Part shown: in pieces, positions 5,763-11,681 of the stretch
Layout of the letters: the number at the start of each line of letters is the position of its first letter
Position numbering within the stretch: position 1 is the stretch's first letter
NCBI GenBank assembly: GCA_033763555.1
Contig: JANRKK010000024.1
Span: forward strand, 1 to 11,681
Length of the DNA: 11,681 nucleotides
Reading direction: 5' to 3'
Source: JALYJG01 sp033763555
GTDB lineage: Bacteria > Pseudomonadota > Alphaproteobacteria > UBA9219
The notes under the pieces: generated by a model
What the model was told of the DNA's origin: nothing
Databases searched by the model: none
What the model saw: the letters and a program-made list of their open reading frames with translations, nothing else
Program-made: the position numbers and the translations under genes

Positions 5763-6515
5763 CTAATTCTTAGCGCTTTCAAAGAATTTTCCCAACTGCT
5801 GCCGCAACACATGGCGCGGCACTTCTTCGACCATGCCCTTGGGCAGCTTGCCGAGCTGGAAGGGGCCGAAGGCGGTACGGATGAGGCGCGTCACTTGCAG
5901 GTCCATATGTTCCATGATCTTGCGAACTTCGCGGTTCTTGCCCTCGCGGATGGAGATATCCAGCCAGGCGTTGCTACCCTGCTGTTTTTCCAGTTTGGCG
6001 CGGACGGGCTCATAGCGGATGCCGGAAATGGTAACGCCTTTCGCCAGCGCCGCGAGCTTTTCGGTGTCCACATCTCCATGTACGCGCACGCGGTAATGCC
6101 GCAGCCAGGCGTTTTTCGGCAATTCCAGATGCCGCGCCAGGCCGCCATCATTGGTCAGCAACAGAAGCCCTTCGGTGGTAAAATCCAGCCGCCCGACACT
6201 GACCACGCGCGGCATATCCTCGGGCATTTTCTCAAAAACCGTCGGACGTCCCTGAGGGTCGCGCAAGGTGGTGATGATGCCGGAAGGCTTATGGTAACGC
6301 CAGACCCGCGTCGCTTCTGCCGCGGCAACGGGCTTGCCGTCGACCGTGATTTTATTATGCGCCGTAACATTAAGGGCAGGTGAAGTGAGTTTTTTTCCAT
6401 CCACGGCAACCCGCCCGGCGGCAATCATGCGCTCCACTTCGCGGCGCGAGGCGATACCTGCGCGGGCCAGTCGTTTGGCAATGCGTTCGGGTTGGCCGGA
6501 GTTCTTGGCGCTCAT
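5763..6515 (-). CDS. rluB: 23S rRNA pseudouridine synthase, RluB family
   Basis: The 250-residue protein begins with an S4 RNA-binding domain (about 10-55, RIAKRLARAGIASRREVERM then GRVAVDG) and continues with the RsuA/RluB catalytic domain: WRYHKPSGIITT (72-83), the catalytic aspartate Asp111 in VGRLDFTTEGLLLLTNDG, and the family-typical REGKNREVRKI near residue 191. E. coli RluB makes pseudouridine 2605 in 23S rRNA; RluE, RluF and RsuA are close relatives, but the S4 domain plus GRLDxxTxGLLLLTNDG fits RluB best. The start ATG is preceded by TTGAGATCCCC. It sits between the patatin-like gene (18-base gap) and rsmD (2-base gap), forming a transcription unit with two rRNA-modifying enzymes. 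Confidence 0.92.
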   Translation of the reverse strand: MSAKNSGQPERIAKRLARAGIASRREVERMIAAGRVAVDGKKLTSPALNVTAHNKITVDGKPVAAAEATRVWRYHKPSGIITTLRDPQGRPTVFEKMPEDMPRVVSVGRLDFTTEGLLLLTNDGGLARHLELPKNAWLRHYRVRVHGDVDTEKLAALAKGVTISGIRYEPVRAKLEKQQGSNAWLDISIREGKNREVRKIMEHMDLQVTRLIRTAFGPFQLGKLPKGMVEEVPRHVLRQQLGKFFESAKN

Positions 6516-6533
6516 GGGGATCTCAAAGGAAAG

Positions 6534-7520
6534 TTAGATGGGTTCGTTTTCGCCGACAACGCGGTGGCTTTGTGAAAGCACTTGAAGGGCGTCGGCGAGT
6601 TCGGGGCGTTTGCGCATGACGGCGGCTTCGCCTTCATGAATGGCTTCTTCCGTGCGGTCGAATTCCAGCAGGCCGATATGGCCGAGGCGCGGTGCGATAT
6701 GGACGTCGGGCGGATCGCCCGCAAGGCGGGAGCGCGTGATGCGGTCCTGCATGATATTCAGTGAGGACGTCAGCACGCCGAAGATGCTGGGCCCGTCATA
6801 CTCGCGGCGGAAGACACGGCGCGTCAGGCTACTCATCAACGAAATTTTTTCCTGATTATCGGTTTCTTCCAGAAGCTTGATCAGGTCAAAACCTGCGGCT
6901 GTCGGAACCGTAGCGCCGGGTCGGCGCGATTTGCCAATGATGTCGGCGTTCAGGTTGACGGCAATTACCATGTCGGCGCCGAGCGCGCGGCAGGCGGCAA
7001 CAGGCAGGGGGCAAACCAAGGCGCCGTCAGCCAGCCAGCGGCCCTGCATCTGTACGGGCGGAAAAATACCAGGCAGGGAGAAAGAGGCGCGCATGGCCTC
7101 GACCAGATCGCCTTTTTGAATCCAGATTTCGTGGCCTGTCACCAGATCCGTTGTCATCGCGGCGTAGGGAATGGGAAAACTTTCAATATCAACTCTGCCG
7201 ATATGATTACGCATTTCCACGACCAGCTTTTCACCGCCGATCAGGCCGCCGCTGCGCATGCGCATATCGAGATAGCTGACGATCTTCCGCTTGTTGAGGG
7301 AGAGCGCCCATGTTTCCAGCGCATCAAGCCGATCAGCCAGATAGCACCCGCCCGCCAGCGCGCCGACCGAGCAACCCGCGACAACGTCAAACTCGAAGCC
7401 GAGGCGCTTCAGGGCGCGGATAACACCGATATGTGCCCAGCCGCGGGCCATGCCGCTGCTCAGCGCAAGGCCGATCTTGCGCTTTCCGTTGGGCGGCGAA
7501 GCTTGGCGCTCATCAGGCAT
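6534..7520 (-). CDS. Patatin-like phospholipase, RssA type
   Basis: From the ATG at 7520 the protein has 328 residues with a complete patatin domain. KIGLALSSGMARGWAHIGVIRAL (15-37) is the oxyanion-hole strand and helix (SGMARG instead of the commoner GGGARG), the nucleophile is Ser51 in GCSVGALAGG, and the dyad aspartate is Asp165 in LADGALV. The order and spacing are those of the bacterial RssA/YchK group, cytoplasmic serine lipid hydrolases of unsettled substrate. A TTG seven codons upstream (7541) is possible, but neither start has a clear Shine-Dalgarno and ATG is preferred. The C-terminal part (about 195-328), including a charged stretch with REYDGPSIF, carries no recognised domain. It is first in the probable operon with rluB and rsmD. 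Confidence 0.88.
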   Translation of the reverse strand: MPDERQASPPNGKRKIGLALSSGMARGWAHIGVIRALKRLGFEFDVVAGCSVGALAGGCYLADRLDALETWALSLNKRKIVSYLDMRMRSGGLIGGEKLVVEMRNHIGRVDIESFPIPYAAMTTDLVTGHEIWIQKGDLVEAMRASFSLPGIFPPVQMQGRWLADGALVCPLPVAACRALGADMVIAVNLNADIIGKSRRPGATVPTAAGFDLIKLLEETDNQEKISLMSSLTRRVFRREYDGPSIFGVLTSSLNIMQDRITRSRLAGDPPDVHIAPRLGHIGLLEFDRTEEAIHEGEAAVMRKRPELADALQVLSQSHRVVGENEPI

Positions 7521-7605
7521 GGGCTGGATTATCCGCTTCAAAAAACCGTGTGAGGCCCTATGATAGGCCTGGAGTGATTAATCTTCATTTAACCCGGTTT
7601 TAGCT
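7521..7605. promoter_or_regulatory. Divergent promoter region, patatin gene / ABC exporter
   Basis: The 85 bases must serve both directions. TATGAT (7559-7564, plus) and TATCAT (7565-7560, minus) overlap almost symmetrically as possible -10 boxes, inside AGGCC-(8)-GGCCT (7553-7570). No good -35 is seen for either at 17 bases. No T-rich terminator is visible. Confidence 0.25.
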
Positions 7606-9408
7606 TTGTCTCAATCATCAACATCACCTGTTTATACGGGAAATCTCGCTCTGTTGCAGCGCGGCAAACCGCAAAGCTCATGGGCCCTAATGCAGCGGCT
7701 TTTCCGTAATTATATCCGCAGGCATTTGGGCGGTTTTATCTGGGCATCGGTTTTTATGGCCATCGCGGCAGGCATGACAGGCCTTTTCGCCAGCACACTG
7801 GAACAGGTGGTCAATGGGATGGTTGAGCTGCGCGGCCTCGACTATATGTTGGAAATTTGTGCGGCGATCGTTGTTATCTTTTTTGTTCGCGGGCTGACGA
7901 CCTATTTCCATACCGTCATTATGAATCGCCTCGGGCAACGCATCATTACCGATGTACAGCAAGAGATGTATGACCATCTGATGAAGGCGGATCTGGCCTT
8001 CTTTCACGCCAACGCTTCGGGAACCCTGATGTCGCGTCTGACGAACGATGTTTCCATCATGCGCTATGCCGCCAGCGAATGTCTGACAAATTCTTTCAAG
8101 GGTGGACTGACATTGGCGGGATTGATTGCTGTCATGTTTTATAAGGACTGGCAGTTATCCTGTGCTGTATTTTTGGTGTTTCCGGTTTCGGCATGGTTCG
8201 TGGCACGCATGGGCAAGCGCATGCGGCGCATTTCTGCCAATACGCAATCGGTGACGGGCGATTTTGCGTCGCTGCTCAGCCAGACTTTTCAGGGTATTCG
8301 CCATGTGAAGGCCTATGGCATGGAAGCGGCAGAAAGAACGCGGGTGCAGTCTATTACTGAGACGATTTATAAATTGGCAGTGAAAGGTTACCGCTTAAGC
8401 GCGCTGACCAGCCCGGTTATGGAGCTGCTCAGTGCCGTCGCGATTAGTGCCGTTGTCATCTATGGCTATTGGCAGGTTGCTCATCAGTACAACACGCCCG
8501 GCGCGCTGGTTGCCTTCATCACTTCTTTTATTCTGGCCTATGATCCGATGAAGCGCATGGCCAAGGTCAATGCCCAGCTTCAGGCGGGACTTGCTGCCGC
8601 CGAGCGTGTGTTCGCTTTGTTGGATGTACAGCCCACAATTGTTAATCGTCCCGGCGCGCGGCCTCTGGATGTCACGGATTATTCTGTTGGCATTGAGGAT
8701 GTTGTTTTCCGTTATGCGGATGGAACGCAGGCGCTGGATCACCTTACTATTAAAGTGCCGCATGGAAAAACGGCGGCGATTGTCGGCGCTTCAGGTGCAG
8801 GGAAGTCGACGATCATCAATCTGATCCCGCGCTTTTATGACGTACAGGAGGGCCGTATCAGCATTGGCGGCTTTGATGTGCGCGATGTAACATCGGAAAG
8901 CCTGCGTGGCCAGATCAGTCTTGTCAGCCAGGAAACCGCCTTGTTTGATGAAACCGTACGCGCGAATATCGCCTATGGACGGCCAGATGCTTCGGATGAA
9001 GACATAGAGGCTGCTGCGGTCGCTGCTTTTGCCGATAGCTTTATCGCCACCTTGCCGGATGGTTACAATACAATCGTTGGTGAGCACGGCGTGAAGCTTT
9101 CAGGTGGTCAGCGCCAGCGCATCGCCATTGCCCGCGCCATGTTGCGCAACGCGCCGATTCTCCTCCTCGACGAAGCGACCTCGGCATTGGATAATGAATC
9201 GGAACGTGCTGTGCAGGCAGCGCTCAAGCGATTACAGCAAGGGCGTACGACCATCGTTGTGGCGCATCGCCTGTCGACGATCGTTGATGCTGACCAGATC
9301 GTGGTGCTTGAACGCGGTGCGGTTGTCGAGCAGGGTACGCATGCGGAACTTCTGGTCAGGCAGGGCGTCTATGCCCGGCTGTATGGCCAGCAAACAGGAT
9401 TAGCCTGA
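7606..9408 (+). CDS. MsbA-like ABC exporter, fused membrane and ATPase domains
   Basis: The 600-residue half-transporter has an N-terminal six-helix membrane domain (about 40-320; hydrophobic spans near 43-62, 81-96, 166-178, 185-200, 272-290, 300-312) and an ATPase domain (about 360-595). The ATPase motifs are all intact: Walker A GASGAGKST (394-402), Q-loop Gln442 in VSQET, signature LSGGQ (498-502), Walker B ILLLDE (518-523), D-loop SALD and switch His554. It should work as an inner-membrane homodimer; length and layout match MsbA/lipid-flippase-type exporters, though drug export cannot be excluded. The start is uncertain: TTG at 7606 gives a polar 30-residue lead with no Shine-Dalgarno, and ATG at 7690 (residue 29) would still keep every helix. 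A membrane hydrolase follows after seven bases. Confidence 0.9.
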   Translation: MSQSSTSPVYTGNLALLQRGKPQSSWALMQRLFRNYIRRHLGGFIWASVFMAIAAGMTGLFASTLEQVVNGMVELRGLDYMLEICAAIVVIFFVRGLTTYFHTVIMNRLGQRIITDVQQEMYDHLMKADLAFFHANASGTLMSRLTNDVSIMRYAASECLTNSFKGGLTLAGLIAVMFYKDWQLSCAVFLVFPVSAWFVARMGKRMRRISANTQSVTGDFASLLSQTFQGIRHVKAYGMEAAERTRVQSITETIYKLAVKGYRLSALTSPVMELLSAVAISAVVIYGYWQVAHQYNTPGALVAFITSFILAYDPMKRMAKVNAQLQAGLAAAERVFALLDVQPTIVNRPGARPLDVTDYSVGIEDVVFRYADGTQALDHLTIKVPHGKTAAIVGASGAGKSTIINLIPRFYDVQEGRISIGGFDVRDVTSESLRGQISLVSQETALFDETVRANIAYGRPDASDEDIEAAAVAAFADSFIATLPDGYNTIVGEHGVKLSGGQRQRIAIARAMLRNAPILLLDEATSALDNESERAVQAALKRLQQGRTTIVVAHRLSTIVDADQIVVLERGAVVEQGTHAELLVRQGVYARLYGQQTGLA

Positions 9409-9415
9409 GGGAATT

Positions 9416-10285
9416 ATGGCAAAAGGTCACTTGTTGCGGCGGATGATGGGCTGGGTTTTCACACTTATCTTTGCCTATGTCGTTTTTATCGTCGCGCTCA
9501 GCTTCATGCAGAAGCGCTTGATGTATTTTCCCGACTCGCTGCGCTTTGTGCCCGCTGAATGGGCGATGAAGGAGTTGCAGCCGATGGAAGTGCATGCGGA
9601 AGACGGCTTGACGCTCAACAGCTGGTACGCTCCTGCCAAAAAGCGCGACAAATTCACAATCGTCTTTTTTCAGGGCAATGCCGGGCATCTCGGCTATCGC
9701 AATTACAAAGTACGTCCGTGGCTGGATGCGGGTTATGGCGTGATGATGGTCGGTTATCGCGGTTTCGGTAATCCCGGTGTGCCATCGGAAGAAGGTCTTT
9801 ATAAGGATGCGGGCGCAGCGATCCGTGAATTGATCAAGCGCGGCGTGCCGCAAAAGGCCATGGTGTTTTATGGGGAATCTCTCGGCACGGGCGTCGCTGT
9901 GCAGATGGCAACGGAATATGACGCGTCGGGGCTTATTCTTGAATCTCCCTATACATCCATTCCGGACGTAGGCTCGGGCCGTTACCCTCTGGTTCCTGTG
10001 CGGCTGTTGCTCAGCGACAATTACGACTCATTGGATAAGATTGCCAACATCCATATGCCGCTTCTGCTTCTGCATGGGGAGAAAGACCAGGTCATACCCA
10101 TTCGTTTCGGTAAAAAGCTTTTCGCTGCCGCCAATGAACCCAAGCAGGCCGAGTTCGTGCCCGAAGCCGGGCATAATGATGTTTACACCTTGCGAGTGCA
10201 GCAGCTTATTTTGAATTTCCTGTCCAAGCTGCCGACCGATCCGTTGCTGGAGCCCAAAGATAGCGTCGGCGAAAAGACCAAATAA
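9416..10285 (+). CDS. Membrane-anchored BEM46/ABHD13-like alpha/beta hydrolase
   Basis: The 289-residue protein begins with one hydrophobic helix (about 11-31), a signal anchor with positive residues on its cytoplasmic side, and so probably faces the periplasm. The hydrolase domain shows QGNAGHLGYR (86-95, oxyanion region), the nucleophile Ser155 in GESLGTG, Asp224 in GEKDQVIP and His253 in EAGHND, so the triad is complete. ESPYTSIPD (176-184) is characteristic of the BEM46/YhfO-like group. GAGGG lies five bases before the ATG, a strong start. It follows the ABC exporter by seven bases and is surely co-transcribed, which hints at lipid or envelope metabolism; substrate unknown. Its stop codon directly abuts the stop of the convergent proline-rich gene. 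Confidence 0.9.
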   Translation: MAKGHLLRRMMGWVFTLIFAYVVFIVALSFMQKRLMYFPDSLRFVPAEWAMKELQPMEVHAEDGLTLNSWYAPAKKRDKFTIVFFQGNAGHLGYRNYKVRPWLDAGYGVMMVGYRGFGNPGVPSEEGLYKDAGAAIRELIKRGVPQKAMVFYGESLGTGVAVQMATEYDASGLILESPYTSIPDVGSGRYPLVPVRLLLSDNYDSLDKIANIHMPLLLLHGEKDQVIPIRFGKKLFAAANEPKQAEFVPEAGHNDVYTLRVQQLILNFLSKLPTDPLLEPKDSVGEKTK

Positions 10286-10996
10286 TTATTTATACTGGCA
10301 CTGGGCGGTGCCTTTGTCGTTATAGGAAATTAAAATCTGGCGCGTCTGCTTGGCGCTGTCCGGGATGGCGCAGGTGTCCATGGCTACTGATGTCATATAT
10401 TTATTATCCTGTTTGAGGGCATATGGTTTTTCACCCATAACGGCAGCCGCATCGCAAGCGGCCTGAGTGAGAAGGGTAAGTTTTGTTAAATTACCAGCAT
10501 AGTTTACATCTATGCGTTCTTGAAATTTGCCTTTGAAACCCTTTGCCCCTTTGTCTGTGTAGATCAGTCCTAGGACGCTGAACTGGCAGGATGAAATCAC
10601 TTTATCTTTTGGAATGCCCAGTAGCATATTAACGTGATCAATATCTTTGGTGGCCCATTTATAGCTGTTAACAGTTCCAACATTGACCACATTGGATGGG
10701 AGTGCTGAAGCCGCATACGGGGTGGCGGGTTTAGGGGGGGTGGTCACAACAGGTGGCCTAGTGGGCGCAGGTGTATAAGGAAGGGTTGCCGCAGGTGGTG
10801 GTGCGGGTGCGGGCGTAGGTGCTGCAGTACCATCAGGCGGCTTTGCTGAATCCCTAGGCACAAGGCCCAAATTGGGTACTGGAGAGTTCGAGTTTTTATT
10901 GGATGGCAAGAGAACTTCGCCTGCGCCAAGCGCAGAATAGAGTGGCGCAGATATCAAGAGAGCCGTACCCAGAATGCCTATGCAAAGCTGACGCAT
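10286..10996 (-). CDS. Secreted proline-rich protein with four conserved-looking cysteines
   Basis: I do not recognise a family. The 236-residue product starts with a signal peptide (MRQLCIGILG, hydrophobic to about residue 25, cleavage plausible after ALGA). A low-complexity linker follows (about 36-95), dominated by Pro, Ala and Thr (for example PTPAPAPPPAA), the kind of spacer that crosses periplasm or cell wall. The C-terminal 140 residues look globular, with Cys137, Cys181, Cys209 and Cys233 spaced for two disulfides and strands such as GLIYTDKG and QILISYNDKG. A TTG at 11011 is in frame, but GAGGAGA six bases before the ATG at 10996 decides the start. The promoter at 11023-11051 fits. 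A periplasmic or envelope role is inference. Confidence 0.82.
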   Translation of the reverse strand: MRQLCIGILGTALLISAPLYSALGAGEVLLPSNKNSNSPVPNLGLVPRDSAKPPDGTAAPTPAPAPPPAATLPYTPAPTRPPVVTTPPKPATPYAASALPSNVVNVGTVNSYKWATKDIDHVNMLLGIPKDKVISSCQFSVLGLIYTDKGAKGFKGKFQERIDVNYAGNLTKLTLLTQAACDAAAVMGEKPYALKQDNKYMTSVAMDTCAIPDSAKQTRQILISYNDKGTAQCQYK

Positions 10997-11022
10997 AATC
11001 TGTCTCCTCAATGCTCTAGGAA

Positions 11023-11051
11023 ATTTTAGGTAAAAGGGTTAAAGGAATCAA
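11023..11051 (-). promoter_or_regulatory. Promoter of the proline-rich secreted protein
   Basis: On the minus strand TTGATT (11051-11046) and TAAAAT (11028-11023) are separated by exactly 17 bases, giving a start of transcription about 20 bases before the GAGGAGA-led ATG. This is the best promoter match in the window. Its -35 box lies inside the inverted repeat at 11044-11058. Confidence 0.55.
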
Positions 11052-11058
11052 TAATTCC
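11044..11058. repeat. Inverted repeat over the -35 box, possible operator
   Basis: GGAAT-CAATA-ATTCC is a perfect dyad with 5-bp arms and a 5-base spacer, covering the -35 element of the minus-strand promoter and lying 17 bases before the DUF192 ATG. Its placement would suit a repressor acting on both genes, but arms this short can arise by chance. Confidence 0.3.
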
Positions 11059-11075
11059 ATAACGGCCTGCCACCC

Positions 11076-11588
11076 ATGAAAAAACAGCCTTTTCTTCGTG
11101 CTCTTATCTGGACGTCTGTGCCAGCCATCCTTATGGCAGCCTTTTTGTTTATGACCATGTATCAGGCAAATGACCCAAAGCCCGAAAATGCACCCATTTT
11201 CCCGCGGGCTTCCATGTCTATTCGGACAAGTGATGGCAAAACTATATCCTTTTCAGTGGAGGTCGCCACGACAGCCGAGCAGCAAACCTATGGCCTTATG
11301 TTCCGCCGTTCCATGCCGCAGGATTCCGGTATGTTGTTTATCTGGCAGGCCGATCAGCCCATCACGATGTGGATGAAAAATACCTACATTCCGTTGGATA
11401 TGCTGTTCGTTCAAAAAGACGGCACGATTACCAAAATCGCCACCCATACAAAACCCTTTGATCTTGGGCTTATTTCTTCCGACGGCCCCGTGCGCGGGGT
11501 GGTTGAGTTGAACGCAGGTGAGGCCGGGCGCCACGGCCTGAAAGTAGGCGATAAAGTCCTGTTTCCAGCTTTTTCCAAAGGGTCTTAA
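11076..11588 (+). CDS. DUF192 family protein, membrane-anchored or exported
   Basis: The 170-residue protein has a hydrophobic N-terminal segment (about 8-29) that serves as signal peptide or anchor, then one DUF192 domain (about 47-165). Family marks: FSVEVATTAEQQTYGLMFR (59-77), a short GMLFIW strand (85-90), MWMKNTYIPLDMLFV (98-112), and VVELNAGEAGRHGLKVGD (142-159). The molecular function of DUF192 is not established. No clear Shine-Dalgarno precedes the ATG (CTGCCACCC), but the positively charged MKKQPF start fits an exported protein. It is divergent from the proline-rich secreted gene, and tRNA-Pro follows on the same strand. Confidence 0.92.
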   Translation: MKKQPFLRALIWTSVPAILMAAFLFMTMYQANDPKPENAPIFPRASMSIRTSDGKTISFSVEVATTAEQQTYGLMFRRSMPQDSGMLFIWQADQPITMWMKNTYIPLDMLFVQKDGTITKIATHTKPFDLGLISSDGPVRGVVELNAGEAGRHGLKVGDKVLFPAFSKGS

Positions 11589-11625
11589 GGGCTTATTGAC
11601 GCTCTTTAAAGTAGGGTTTGCCGCA

Positions 11626-11652
11626 GGCCGGAGTTTCCATTACTCCTAGGCC
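11626..11652 (+). other. Hairpin between DUF192 and tRNA-Pro
   Basis: GGCC-GGAGT (11626-11634) can pair with ACTCC-TA-GGCC (11642-11652) around a 7-base loop, with TA bulged. No T-tract follows, so terminator function is doubtful. It ends four bases before the tRNA and may simply overlap the tRNA promoter region. Confidence 0.3.
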
Positions 11653-11656
11653 ATGG

Positions 11657-11681
11657 CGGGACGTAGCACAGCCTGGTAGTG
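11657..11681 (+). tRNA. tRNA-Pro, 5' part only (cut by window edge)
   Basis: The last 25 bases read CGGGACG (acceptor), TA, GCAC (D-stem), AGCCTGGTA (D-loop) and GTG, the start of the complementary D-stem GTGC. A C at position 1, with this D-loop, is distinctive of bacterial tRNA-Pro. The GCAC/GTG pairing is a compensated variant of the usual GCGC/GCGC. The anticodon lies outside the window. Confidence 0.78.

Noticed and set aside
9356..9853. 165-codon minus-strand ORF over the exporter/hydrolase junction
   Set aside because: Spans two well-supported genes on the other strand; no motif of its own.

Overview
The window is typical alphaproteobacterial chromosome. G+C is high by eye except in one gene, spacing is tight, and the content is housekeeping: an adenosine-kinase-like PfkB protein, MutT, a cysteine desulfurase with an HscB-like co-chaperone carrying an N-terminal zinc module, RluB and RsmD, an MsbA-type ABC exporter, DUF192, tRNA-Thr and the start of a tRNA-Pro. 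The combination points to Alphaproteobacteria; I cannot name an order or genus. I found no phage, transposase, CRISPR array, toxin-antitoxin or recognisable defence locus, and no convincing new multi-gene system. The points of interest are local.

Layout. Positions 1-1031 (minus): a PfkB kinase cut by the window edge, preceded by tRNA-Thr(CGU), whose 3' CCA is buried in a long palindrome. Positions 1092-1194: a composite palindromic repeat directly in front of mutT (plus, 1233-1673). Positions 1678-2469 (minus): an AT-richer ankyrin-repeat gene, probably a late arrival, wedged between mutT and an alpha/beta hydrolase (minus, 2519-3187). Positions 3188-3437: divergent region with an extended -10 box, a hairpin and a possible 25-residue leader peptide. 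Positions 3438-5200 (plus): cysteine desulfurase and HscB-like protein, a small iron-sulfur cluster operon. Positions 5197-7520 (minus): patatin-like protein, rluB and rsmD, in transcription order. Positions 7606-10285 (plus): MsbA-like ABC exporter and a membrane-anchored BEM46-type hydrolase. Positions 10286-10996 (minus): a secreted proline-rich protein with four cysteines and a good promoter. Positions 11076-11588 (plus): DUF192 protein, followed at 11657 by the first bases of tRNA-Pro.

How the genes relate. Desulfurase and HscB would supply sulfur and chaperone function for Fe-S assembly, but the J-domain HPD motif reads DPQ. RluB and RsmD modify 23S and 16S rRNA; RsmD has alanine where its catalytic (D/N)PP(Y/F) motif normally starts. 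The ABC exporter, BEM46 hydrolase and patatin-like protein suggest envelope lipid handling, by inference only. Three convergent pairs (mutT/ankyrin, hscB/rsmD, BEM46/proline-rich) meet with four bases or fewer between stop codons, or overlap, so no intrinsic terminator fits between them.
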